Below are positions 1 to 6,758 of a DNA stretch of 12,021 bases, piece by piece. A program made the translations under genes and the position numbers. Numbering within the stretch: position 1 is the first letter of the stretch; every line of letters starts with the position of its first letter. This stretch comes from Bacteroidota bacterium. Its GTDB lineage: Bacteria; Bacteroidota; Bacteroidia; Bacteroidales; JAADJA01. The stretch is taken from contig JAJRTT010000064.1 in the NCBI GenBank assembly GCA_024278155.1, positions 1 through 12,021 on the forward strand. The letters are read 5' to 3'. The notes beneath the pieces are model-generated. The model did no database searches and had not been told where the DNA came from. It saw only the letters and a program-made list of their open reading frames with translations.

Positions 1-1
1 C

Positions 2-1357
2 TATTTTCGATTTGAATCTCCGTTGGATATCTCACCTGAAGTTATGACCCGGATAGTCTCAATCGACCGGAAAGCCATTAATGATGGCTATCTGTATGCT
101 TATGCCAATCAAAAGGAATTTATGCGATTCCTCAATTTGGATATTGATTTTGAAGTTTTGCCCGCTCCGGGAATTGTACCTGATGTTGTCATGCGCAGCG
201 AGGTTGACCTCAAACAAATAACCGATTGGGACTTTTATCCAACTTATGAAGCCTATGTCGATATGATGTACCAGTTCCAGGAAGAATACCCCGGTTTGTG
301 CGAGATAATTACAATTGGCGAATCAGTGGAAGGGAGGGAGCTGATCGCGGCCCGGATTTCGGACAATGTGGGAGAAGATGAAGGGGAACCAAAGTTCCTT
401 TATACCTCATCGATCCATGGTGACGAAATTACAGGATATGTTTTGATGCTCCGGCTGATTGACTACCTGCTGTCAAATTACGGGAGCCTTTCCAATGTTG
501 ACGGGCTTGTGAACAATATGGATATATTTATTAACCCACTTGCAAATCCCGATGGGACTTATTATGGTGGGAACAGTTCGGTAAACGGGGCACAGCGTTA
601 CAATGCAAACAATGTTGACATGAACCGGAATTACCCCGACCCCGAAGATGGACAACATCCCGATGGTAATGAGTGGCAACCGGAAACAATAGCTTTTAAG
701 CAGTTTGCAGAGGATTATCAGTTTACGGCATCGGCCAATTTCCATGGTGGCGCCGAAGTGTTCAATTATCCATGGGACACATGGCCACAACTCTCCCCCG
801 AAGATGAATGGTGGCAATACGTGGGACATGAATGGGCCGATACCGCCCAGTTTTATTCCCCTCCGGGATATATGACAATGTTGAACGATGGAATCACAAA
901 TGGCAATGCTTGGTATGAGGTGAATGGTGGACGTCAGGATTTCATGAACTATTTCAGGGATTGCCTTGAAGTCACGGTGGAAATTTCGAATATAAAGCTG
1001 GTTCCAGCAAGCCAATTGCCTGACTATTGGGAATACAATTACCGTTCTTTCCTGAATTTCATGGGCCAGGCATTGCAATTGATCGGGATCAAGGAACAAA
1101 GTTTTGGCAAGGATTTCATTATCTCCCCCAATCCTTCAAATGGATTTGTCTATTTGAGTTATCTTGGTGATACAGACAAAGATATTGAAGTTACTGTTAG
1201 CAATAGTTTAGGCAACCAGATACTTAAGGAGGATATAGGTTTTGGGGCTCATGTTTCAAGAACAGAAATTGACCTTAGACAATTTCCTGCCGGGGTTTAT
1301 TTTATTAAGTTGAAGATGGGAAGTCAAGTATTTACGAAGAAGGTTATTGTTATATAG
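2..1357 (+). CDS. Secreted M14 zinc carboxypeptidase with T9SS C-terminal sorting domain (5' end cut off)
   Basis: The reading frame is already open at base 2, so the real start lies before the window; the TTG at base 23 is not taken as a start. Residues below are counted from base 23. Residues 1-50 look like the end of an N-terminal prodomain typical of Bacteroidota M14 peptidases. The catalytic domain follows, about 70-350: zinc ligands H132 and E135 (in IHGDE), substrate-binding N201-R202-N203 (in DMNRNY), third zinc ligand H241 (in NFHGG), and catalytic Glu E320 in EVTVEIS. That last context, with DFMNYF before it, resembles the carboxypeptidase N/E (M14B) branch. The final 80 residues (about 366-444) have the PNPSNG start, the LPAGVYF-like FPAGVYF and a basic KKVIVI end, which mark a type A T9SS sorting domain, so the protein is expected to be exported through the outer membrane and released or surface-anchored. 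Substrate preference cannot be read. No transthyretin-like domain separates catalytic domain and tail. Function class is sure; the missing 5' part is not seen. Confidence 0.92.
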   Translation, partial: YFRFESPLDISPEVMTRIVSIDRKAINDGYLYAYANQKEFMRFLNLDIDFEVLPAPGIVPDVVMRSEVDLKQITDWDFYPTYEAYVDMMYQFQEEYPGLCEIITIGESVEGRELIAARISDNVGEDEGEPKFLYTSSIHGDEITGYVLMLRLIDYLLSNYGSLSNVDGLVNNMDIFINPLANPDGTYYGGNSSVNGAQRYNANNVDMNRNYPDPEDGQHPDGNEWQPETIAFKQFAEDYQFTASANFHGGAEVFNYPWDTWPQLSPEDEWWQYVGHEWADTAQFYSPPGYMTMLNDGITNGNAWYEVNGGRQDFMNYFRDCLEVTVEISNIKLVPASQLPDYWEYNYRSFLNFMGQALQLIGIKEQSFGKDFIISPNPSNGFVYLSYLGDTDKDIEVTVSNSLGNQILKEDIGFGAHVSRTEIDLRQFPAGVYFIKLKMGSQVFTKKVIVI

Positions 1358-1491
1358 CATGATATATTAAGTTTTGAAAAAAAGAAATGATGGTTGAAAG
1401 GCCAAATGACGAAATAATAGTTTGGGTTTCTGCAGGAAATAAAATGACCAGGATACAGTCACTTCTTGGTTAAGCGAAATAATAAGTTAAA

Positions 1492-2988
1492 ATGAAAAAA
1501 CACCAACTCGAACTAATCATATTTTTTGCCGGGACAATAACCATGGCCTTTGAATTGGCGGGGTCCCGTATCCTCGGGCCTTATTTTGGGGCATCCATAT
1601 TTATCTGGACCAGCCTTATCGGTATTATCATGGGAAGCCTGAGCGTGGGATATTGGTTCGGGGGGCAGGTTTCCATCAGAAGGTCGGATTTGAAGATATT
1701 GTCAATACTTTTGCTTTTTGGGGCCATTTTTATTTTTGTCACCGCCTTTGGCCACGACTATATTTTAAAAAGGGCAGTAAAGTATATTCCCGATTTCAGG
1801 CTCCAGGTGGTTATTTCATCGGCTGTTCTTTTTGGCCCGGCAAGCCTTTTTATGGGAGCTGTTTTGCCCTACGCCGTAAAACTGAAAATCAATACAGTTG
1901 AATCATCGGGCATCGCCGTGGGGAGGCTTTATGCGCTCTCTACCATTGGCAGTATCACGGGCACTTTCCTTTCGGGCTTTGTCCTTTTGCCCCTTTTTGG
2001 CTTCCTGAACATAATGTATGCCCTCACGGGGATATTGTTGGTTTTTTGTTTCTGGATATTTTTCGTTGATAAAACCAAAGTCTATCTCGCGGTAACCCTG
2101 TTTTCGATCGTCTTGCTTTCTTCCGTTTGGATAAAGACTTATACAAAAGAAGTGGATTATATCGATAAAGACACGCAATACAACAGGGTTTTTGTTTACA
2201 ATACCACCGACAAGCCAACTGGAAGACCGGTCAAGATGCTTGCTGTCAACAACGAGCATAGCTCGGCGATGTTCCTTGACGGGAGTGGGCTGGTGTTTGA
2301 AGTACTGAAATATTATCATCTTGTAAAACACTTTAACCCGGGTTTTAAACACTCGTTGATGATCGGGGGCTCGGGCTATGCGTTCCCAAAAGATTATCTG
2401 GAAAGATATCCTGAAGCTACAATGGACGTGGTTGAAATTGACCCCGAATTGACAAGCATCGCCTATTCCTATTTTGATTTGCCCCATGATCCCCGTTTGC
2501 GGATCTTCCATGAAGATGGCCGGACATTCATCAACCGGGAGGAGAATAAATATGATGCCTTTTTTATGGATGCCTACAAATCCATGATAACCGTCCCTTT
2601 CCAGCTTACCACAAAAGAAGCGATCCAAAAGATATATGACATCCTGAATGAAGATGGTGTGGTTTTGGCGAATTTGATTTCAACTTTATCGCATAAAAGC
2701 AATGCTTTTTTAAGGGCAGAACTGGCAACGTACAAGAGTGTGTTCCCGCAGGTTTATCTTTTTGCGGTGCAATATCCAAACCCAACGGAAAAAGAAAAAG
2801 AACATTTCCAGAATTTCATGCTCGTGGGGTTAAAAACAGGTGTTAAACCTTCTTTGATGAGTGATAACAAAGAATTGAATGAATTCTTATCGCACCTTGT
2901 CAAGATCAATATCGAAGAAGACCTTCCCATACTTACCGATGATTTTGCCCCGGTGGAATATTATACTTCCATGGCTTTGGATAAATAG
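1492..2988 (+). CDS. Membrane-fused spermidine-synthase-like protein (SAM-binding domain, catalytic Asp motif lost)
   Basis: A 498-residue protein with two parts. Residues 5-215 hold about seven hydrophobic helices (roughly 5-25, 34-57, 69-85, 106-128, 145-167, 172-192, 198-215), with AFELAGSRILGPYFG in the first loop, a pattern common to proteins annotated as fused MFS/spermidine synthase. Residues 225-498 form a Rossmann methyltransferase-like domain: glycine loop IGGSGY (291-296), acidic EIDPE (315-319) expected to bind the ribose, EDGRTF (341-346), and FMDAYKS (358-364) where true aminopropyltransferases carry a D-x-x-D pair. The second Asp is absent, and the glycine loop lacks the GGGDG aspartate, so polyamine synthesis is doubtful; a SAM-dependent or SAM-sensing membrane protein is the safer call. 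The ending LTDDFAPVEYY is also characteristic of this family. The start has no Shine-Dalgarno but an A-rich leader; no strong promoter is seen in the 134 bp upstream. It converges on the next gene with an 18-bp gap. Confidence 0.85.
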   Translation: MKKHQLELIIFFAGTITMAFELAGSRILGPYFGASIFIWTSLIGIIMGSLSVGYWFGGQVSIRRSDLKILSILLLFGAIFIFVTAFGHDYILKRAVKYIPDFRLQVVISSAVLFGPASLFMGAVLPYAVKLKINTVESSGIAVGRLYALSTIGSITGTFLSGFVLLPLFGFLNIMYALTGILLVFCFWIFFVDKTKVYLAVTLFSIVLLSSVWIKTYTKEVDYIDKDTQYNRVFVYNTTDKPTGRPVKMLAVNNEHSSAMFLDGSGLVFEVLKYYHLVKHFNPGFKHSLMIGGSGYAFPKDYLERYPEATMDVVEIDPELTSIAYSYFDLPHDPRLRIFHEDGRTFINREENKYDAFFMDAYKSMITVPFQLTTKEAIQKIYDILNEDGVVLANLISTLSHKSNAFLRAELATYKSVFPQVYLFAVQYPNPTEKEKEHFQNFMLVGLKTGVKPSLMSDNKELNEFLSHLVKINIEEDLPILTDDFAPVEYYTSMALDK

Positions 2989-3006
2989 TGCTTGAACTTA
3001 ATGTGT

Positions 3007-4365
3007 CTAACCGAAGTGAACACCTGAGCTTAAACCAAAACGGAACACGCCCCAAACGATAATGGCAAGCAAAAAGAATTTCCAGTAAAACCTGATTTTG
3101 CGCGGTTCTTCGTCAAAGTATGTTTCATTGAACGATCCGAAAGCCATCATAAGTGGAATCATGAACAAGAGGATGGTGCTAAGTTTAAACGTTTCAAAAT
3201 AGGCTTCGTCCTCTGAACCAAAATAAAAATTATTGGGTATTTTCAGCAAGATCAAGATAACCGTACCAATAATTACGGGCAAAACAACCTGGCTCGACAA
3301 CAGGAAACGTTTGTTGCTTTTGTCCACAAAGTTCAGGTAGGTATTGCCCGAAATCAAAAATGATTTGGCCGTAAAACCACCCAGCGCAACAAGGGCAAAA
3401 ATGGAGAATATGGAGAATATCATTTTCCCTGTGTCCCTGAAATACAAATAGGAAATCACCCATCCAAATTCCTTGTTCAGCAAGGTGCCCATGAGCAGTG
3501 AACCAAAAAACATAATCATCCCGTGGATAAACCCCCAAAGGAAAAACAGCTTCAAGATACCACGTTCATTACGGAAAGTACTGAAAATGATCAGGAACAC
3601 CGACCCAAAAAACAAACCGGTCAGTGGGGCAATGCTATAAAGGATCTTAACGGAATCGGCTGTCCAGTCGCCCCTATCAATGTTGTAATATATTTTATAA
3701 TAAAACATGATGGTCCGGTAATCAAAACTACGGGCAACCCAAACCGTGATGAGCATACTGATTCCATAAAGCACCAAATAGGAGAGGAGGAACAAGGAAA
3801 GGGAGTTCAGGAAAACCCTGAAATGCTTTTTGTGTTTTTCTTTATTATGGACAAAAGCACTCGCCGAATTGTAAAGCCCCCTTGAAGTCCTCTTGTCAAA
3901 GGTTTTCAGGAATACGATGAAATTCATGAACTGTCTTTTCAAATAGTATCTCATCAATCGCCGGCGGCGTTTCTTTACTTCGGTTTTAGTAAGTTTTTTC
4001 TGGACCTTTTGTTCCTGTTTATGCAATTTGTCCTGTTGCCGTTTCTCAACAAGCCGTCTTTTTATTTCAAGTTGTTCTTCTTTGGCCAGGGCTATTTGTT
4101 CCTTGATAAATTTTCTTTTCTCTTTTTTCAGGCTTTTCCTCTTTCGGTACAAAAAACGGATTTTACGGTATATGGTATAGGTTTTACTCCTGTCCGATTT
4201 CCTTTTTACTGTTGTCCCGGCTTTTTTTATGGACTCTTCCTGAATGGGGTCCCGTTGCTTTTGCCCGTGCTTCAACAATTTCTTTTTATACCTCATGAAC
4301 CGGACACGGCGGTAAATGACATAAAACCGTTTGCCCATCAATTTCCTCTTGGTTTTTTCGTTCAT
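3007..4365 (-). CDS. Unrecognised multi-pass membrane protein with long basic, repeated N-terminal region
   Basis: I do not recognise a named family. The 452-residue protein has two clearly different halves. Residues 1-184 are strongly basic: about 55 of the first 140 residues are Lys or Arg, with a predicted helical or coiled section around 75-140 rich in K, E, Q and R, ending in a KKRRRR cluster (131-136). Inside it a motif occurs twice, at 14-32 and 62-80, sharing the core Y-x-I-Y-R-[RK]-[VI]-R-F. Residues 187-445 contain about seven hydrophobic helices (187-210, 242-263, 271-296, 314-338, 356-375, 394-411, 427-445). By the positive-inside rule the basic half should be cytoplasmic. There is no signal peptide, no HExxH and no nucleotide-binding motif that I can see. 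It has its own -7 element and lies downstream of a terminator, so it is probably transcribed alone. Reality as a gene is supported by length, composition, the hydrophobic pattern and the promoter; function is unknown. Confidence 0.8.
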   Translation of the reverse strand: MNEKTKRKLMGKRFYVIYRRVRFMRYKKKLLKHGQKQRDPIQEESIKKAGTTVKRKSDRSKTYTIYRKIRFLYRKRKSLKKEKRKFIKEQIALAKEEQLEIKRRLVEKRQQDKLHKQEQKVQKKLTKTEVKKRRRRLMRYYLKRQFMNFIVFLKTFDKRTSRGLYNSASAFVHNKEKHKKHFRVFLNSLSLFLLSYLVLYGISMLITVWVARSFDYRTIMFYYKIYYNIDRGDWTADSVKILYSIAPLTGLFFGSVFLIIFSTFRNERGILKLFFLWGFIHGMIMFFGSLLMGTLLNKEFGWVISYLYFRDTGKMIFSIFSIFALVALGGFTAKSFLISGNTYLNFVDKSNKRFLLSSQVVLPVIIGTVILILLKIPNNFYFGSEDEAYFETFKLSTILLFMIPLMMAFGSFNETYFDEEPRKIRFYWKFFLLAIIVWGVFRFGLSSGVHFG

Positions 4366-4385
4366 CGGTATTGAATTGTTTGTCG

Positions 4386-4393
4386 CAAAAATA
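4386..4393 (-). promoter_or_regulatory. Bacteroidota -7 element for the basic membrane protein gene
   Basis: Read on the minus strand the site is TATTTTTG, an exact match to the Bacteroidota -7 consensus TAnnTTTG, ending 20 bases before the ATG at 4365. A TTTG lies upstream at 4412-4409, but the spacing is only 15 bp rather than the usual 19-21, so the -33 element is weak or absent. The expected transcript start is near 4380, giving a leader of roughly 15 bases. Confidence 0.5.
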
Positions 4394-4430
4394 GGAATTT
4401 TCTATTGCCAAATAGAATTTAAAACCCATA

Positions 4431-4462
4431 AAAAAACCGGTTGGCAATACCGACCGGTCTTT
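4431..4462 (-). terminator. Rho-independent terminator after the oxoamine synthase gene
   Basis: On the minus strand, about 20 bp past the stop codon of the PLP enzyme, ACCGGT (4458-4453) pairs with ACCGGT (4441-4436). Two more G-C pairs close a short loop past one mismatch, and a run of A before the stem faces a run of T after it (4436-4431). This is the classic stem plus T-tract shape on the minus strand. On the plus strand the stem is followed only by CTTTA, so plus-strand termination is unlikely. It separates the PLP enzyme from the downstream membrane protein gene. Confidence 0.75.
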
Positions 4463-4481
4463 ATCACATAAAAAGGTTTTT

Positions 4482-5729
4482 TTAATCTACGGCCATACTG
4501 GCTTCTTCTTCCGGGTATTCGTGGTTGTCAACTTTCGCCTTGATTTCCGAAAAAGCCTTGATCGTATATTCCACGTCTTCCAGCGTGTGCATAGCTGTTG
4601 GTATCAGCCTTAGCATGATAACGCCTTTTGGGACTACCGGATAAATCACTATGGAACAAAAGATATTGTAGTTCTCGCGAAGGTCAACAGTGACATGCAT
4701 GGCCAGAGGGGTTTCCCCATGTAAAAACACCGGGGTCACTGGCGATTCCGTGTCCCCAAGGTCGAGACCTGCTTTCCTGAGCCCTCCCTGAAGCGCTTTA
4801 ACGATTGTCCAGAGTTTTTCTTTGTGCTGTGGTTCGTTCCTGAGCATGTCCAACCTTTTGAGCGCACCCATCACCATTGGCATGGGCAATGATTTGGCAT
4901 ATATCTGCGAACGCATATTGTACATCAGGAAGTTGATCACTTTTTTGTCTCCTGCAACAAAACCACCGATTCCTGCCATGGATTTGGCAAAAGTGCCGAA
5001 GTATAAATCTATTTCATCCTGTACACCAAAATGCTCCCCGGTCCCGGCCCCGTTTTCGCCCATGGTACCAAACCCATGCGCATCATCCACCAAAAGCCTG
5101 AAACTGCATTTCTTTTTCATTTCAACAATTTCGTCCAGTTTCCCAAGGTCTCCCGCCATCCCATAAACCCCTTCAGTGATCACAAGGATACCTCCACCGG
5201 TTTTTTCCACTATCTTAGTGGCCCTTTGCAGCTCCTTGTCCAGGTTCTCCATATTATTGTGCGGATAAACGAAACGCTTTCCAAAATGCAGGCGCATACC
5301 GTCAATGATACAGGCATGGGCATCGGAATCATAAACGATTACATCCCGCCTGTCAACCATTGTGTTGATTATGGACACCATTCCCTGATAGCCGTAATTC
5401 AATAAATAGCTAGCTTCTTTGCCCACAAAATCAGCGAGTTCCTGTTCAAGTTGTTCATGGTATCTTGTTTGTCCCGACATCATCCGTGCACCCATTGGAT
5501 AAGCCATTCCCCACTTGGCTGCGGCATCTGCATCGGCTTTTATTACATCGGGGTGACCTGCAAGGCCAAGATAATTGTTCAAACTCCAGACAAGGTGTTC
5601 CTTGCCGAGAAACATCATTTTATTCGAAATTGGCCCCTCCAGCTTTGGGAATGCGAAATAACCATGGGCTTTAGCCATGTATTTCCCTAAAGCTCCCGGT
5701 GCGGTTTTAATTTTATTGAAAATATCCAT
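4482..5729 (-). CDS. PLP-dependent alpha-oxoamine synthase (serine palmitoyltransferase / KBL / BioF-like)
   Basis: A 415-residue fold-type I PLP enzyme of the alpha-oxoamine synthase family, which condenses an amino acid with an acyl-CoA or acyl-ACP and releases CO2. Visible landmarks: SLNNYLGLAGHP (49-60) near the N-terminus; H138 in DAHAC, expected to stack on the PLP ring; TEGVYGMAGD (185-194), where many relatives have TDGVFSMDGD; D215 and H218 in VDDAHGFG contacting the cofactor; and K249 in GTFAKSMAGIGG as the Schiff-base lysine. Length fits the family apart from an acidic extra tail (about 404-415). Substrate is not readable from sequence: in Bacteroidota this family includes serine palmitoyltransferase (sphingolipids), cysteate acyltransferase (sulfonolipids such as capnine), 2-amino-3-ketobutyrate CoA ligase and BioF. 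No bioF or tdh neighbours are present, which makes biotin or threonine roles less likely here. It has a full promoter, an unusual Shine-Dalgarno and a terminator, so it is probably monocistronic, and it is divergent from bamD. Confidence 0.88.
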   Translation of the reverse strand: MDIFNKIKTAPGALGKYMAKAHGYFAFPKLEGPISNKMMFLGKEHLVWSLNNYLGLAGHPDVIKADADAAAKWGMAYPMGARMMSGQTRYHEQLEQELADFVGKEASYLLNYGYQGMVSIINTMVDRRDVIVYDSDAHACIIDGMRLHFGKRFVYPHNNMENLDKELQRATKIVEKTGGGILVITEGVYGMAGDLGKLDEIVEMKKKCSFRLLVDDAHGFGTMGENGAGTGEHFGVQDEIDLYFGTFAKSMAGIGGFVAGDKKVINFLMYNMRSQIYAKSLPMPMVMGALKRLDMLRNEPQHKEKLWTIVKALQGGLRKAGLDLGDTESPVTPVFLHGETPLAMHVTVDLRENYNIFCSIVIYPVVPKGVIMLRLIPTAMHTLEDVEYTIKAFSEIKAKVDNHEYPEEEASMAVD

Positions 5730-5735
5730 ATCAAA

Positions 5736-5743
5736 TCCTTCTT
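5736..5743 (-). promoter_or_regulatory. Shine-Dalgarno-like site of the oxoamine synthase
   Basis: On the minus strand AAGAAGGA sits six bases before the ATG at 5729. It is the only Shine-Dalgarno-like sequence I find ahead of any start codon in this window; the other genes have A-rich leaders or almost no leader. It supports the chosen start. Confidence 0.55.
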
Positions 5744-5758
5744 AATTTTTAAAAACGG

Positions 5759-5790
5759 CAAAACTATGACTATTCACAGGCATATTCAAA
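5759..5790 (-). promoter_or_regulatory. Promoter of the oxoamine synthase (TTTG-20 bp-TAGTTTTG)
   Basis: On the minus strand a TTTG at 5790-5787 is followed after exactly 20 bp by TAGTTTTG at 5766-5759, matching both halves of the Bacteroidota vegetative promoter (-33 TTTG, -7 TAnnTTTG) with normal spacing. The transcript should start near 5753, leaving a leader of about 24 bases that contains the Shine-Dalgarno-like site. Confidence 0.7.
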
Positions 5791-5833
5791 TATAGTTTTA
5801 AAATAATTTCAACAAAATGAAGTTGATGGACTA

Positions 5834-5853
5834 ATTTATAAGAAGTTATAAAT
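5834..5853. repeat. 8+8 bp inverted repeat between divergent promoters
   Basis: ATTTATAA and TTATAAAT form a perfect inverted repeat around the spacer GAAG. It lies about 44 bp upstream of the -33 element of the oxoamine synthase and about 70 bp upstream of the bamD -7 element. It could bind a dimeric regulator, or it could be chance in A/T-rich DNA. There is no adjoining T-tract or gene end that would make it a terminator. Confidence 0.35.
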
Positions 5854-5922
5854 AAAAAGCGTTTCGGTTCCCGTGGAAATAATTTAAGGGTTTTTACGTT
5901 TTTAATTCTCGATTAATTACCG

Positions 5923-5930
5923 TAATTTTG
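5923..5930 (+). promoter_or_regulatory. -7 element immediately before bamD
   Basis: TAATTTTG is an exact match to TAnnTTTG and ends only five bases (CGCCC) before the bamD ATG at 5936. In Bacteroidota transcription begins a few bases past this element, so the message would begin at or within a few bases of the start codon. No clear TTTG is seen 19-21 bp upstream (the region reads GTTTTTAATT). Confidence 0.6.
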
Positions 5931-5935
5931 CGCCC

Positions 5936-6748
5936 ATGTTTAAAAAAACATCATTGTACATATTAATCGTCTTGTTTTCAGCGGTTTTACCTTCTTGTAG
6001 CAAGTATAGTAAAATCTCAAAAAGCCAGGACTTTAAGTATAAATATGAAAAAGCGATGGAGTATTACGAGCGTGAAGATTATTATCATGCTTTGAACCTC
6101 TTTGACCAGGTCATTCCGTTTTATCGTGGGACCGATGAAGCTGAAGATATTGCTTACAAATATTCCTTTGCATATTACTACCAAAAGGACTATATATTGG
6201 CCAGTTATTATTTTGACCGCTTTGCAAAAACTTTTCCGAGAAGTGAAAAAGCAGAAGAAGCTTCGTTTATGACTGCCTATTGCAAGTATTTGGATTCGCC
6301 GGTTTACAGCCTCGACCAAACGAATACCTATGAGGCCATAAACGGTTTACAACTTTTTATCAATGCTTATCCCAAGAGTTCCCGACTTGAAGAATGCAAT
6401 GCCCTGATCGACGAGCTCCGGGAAAAATTGCAGAAAAAAGAATTTGAAACGGCAAAGTTGTACCTTAAAATGAGGAAGTATAAGGCAGCGGTTACATCTT
6501 TTGATCAATTGCTGAAAGATTATCCCGATACCAAGATGAAGGAAGATGCCATGTTTTATATGATACAGGCATATTATTTTTACGCATCAAAAAGCGTGAG
6601 GTCAAAACGGGAAGAGAGATATGCCGAAGCCATGGAAACATACAACACGTTCATCACCTTATATCCCGATAGCAAACACAACAAAGACATTAAGTACATG
6701 ACCGATCGGGCAAGAAAACAATTGGACAATATCAAAGAAAGAAACTAA
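5936..6748 (+). CDS. bamD: Outer membrane assembly lipoprotein BamD
   Basis: BamD is the essential lipoprotein partner of BamA in the complex that folds beta-barrel proteins into the outer membrane. The 270-residue protein starts with a lipoprotein signal peptide: basic MFKK, hydrophobic core to about residue 17, and lipobox L18-P19-S20-C21, so C21 should be acylated. The rest is alpha-helical with tetratricopeptide-type repeats: AMEYYEREDYYHALNLFDQVIPFY (residues about 40-63), then SFAYYYQKDYILASYYFDRFAKTFPRS and further units reaching FDQLLKDYPDT and TYNTFITLYPDS, the usual BamD spacing. The total is slightly longer than the E. coli protein (245). The start is fixed by the signal peptide even though almost no leader exists. 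It is the first gene of a tight operon with rpoZ, 10 bp downstream. The same bamD-omega-coaBC order is, from general knowledge, common in Bacteroidota. Confidence 0.92.
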   Translation: MFKKTSLYILIVLFSAVLPSCSKYSKISKSQDFKYKYEKAMEYYEREDYYHALNLFDQVIPFYRGTDEAEDIAYKYSFAYYYQKDYILASYYFDRFAKTFPRSEKAEEASFMTAYCKYLDSPVYSLDQTNTYEAINGLQLFINAYPKSSRLEECNALIDELREKLQKKEFETAKLYLKMRKYKAAVTSFDQLLKDYPDTKMKEDAMFYMIQAYYFYASKSVRSKREERYAEAMETYNTFITLYPDSKHNKDIKYMTDRARKQLDNIKERN

Positions 6749-6758
6749 TACGATCATA

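Noticed and set aside
473..1099. Long minus-strand open frame within the carboxypeptidase gene, and similar antisense frames in other genes
   Set aside because: They lie wholly inside well-supported genes, show no recognisable domains, and are expected codon-structure shadows.
1369..1376. AAGTTTTG with TTG 19 bp upstream as a promoter for the spermidine-synthase-like gene
   Set aside because: The first base of the -7 consensus mismatches, it overlaps the end of the carboxypeptidase gene at its -33 side, and it would give a leader of over 100 bases; not enough to annotate.
2989..3006. Shared terminator between the two convergent genes
   Set aside because: The gap is 18 bp and no stem with a T-tract could be built across it.
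3460..3560. Possible membrane protease motif around the histidine in the third helix of the basic membrane protein
   Set aside because: Only a single His (WGFIHGM) is present with no HExxH or partnering Asp motif, so a site-2-protease assignment is unsupported.
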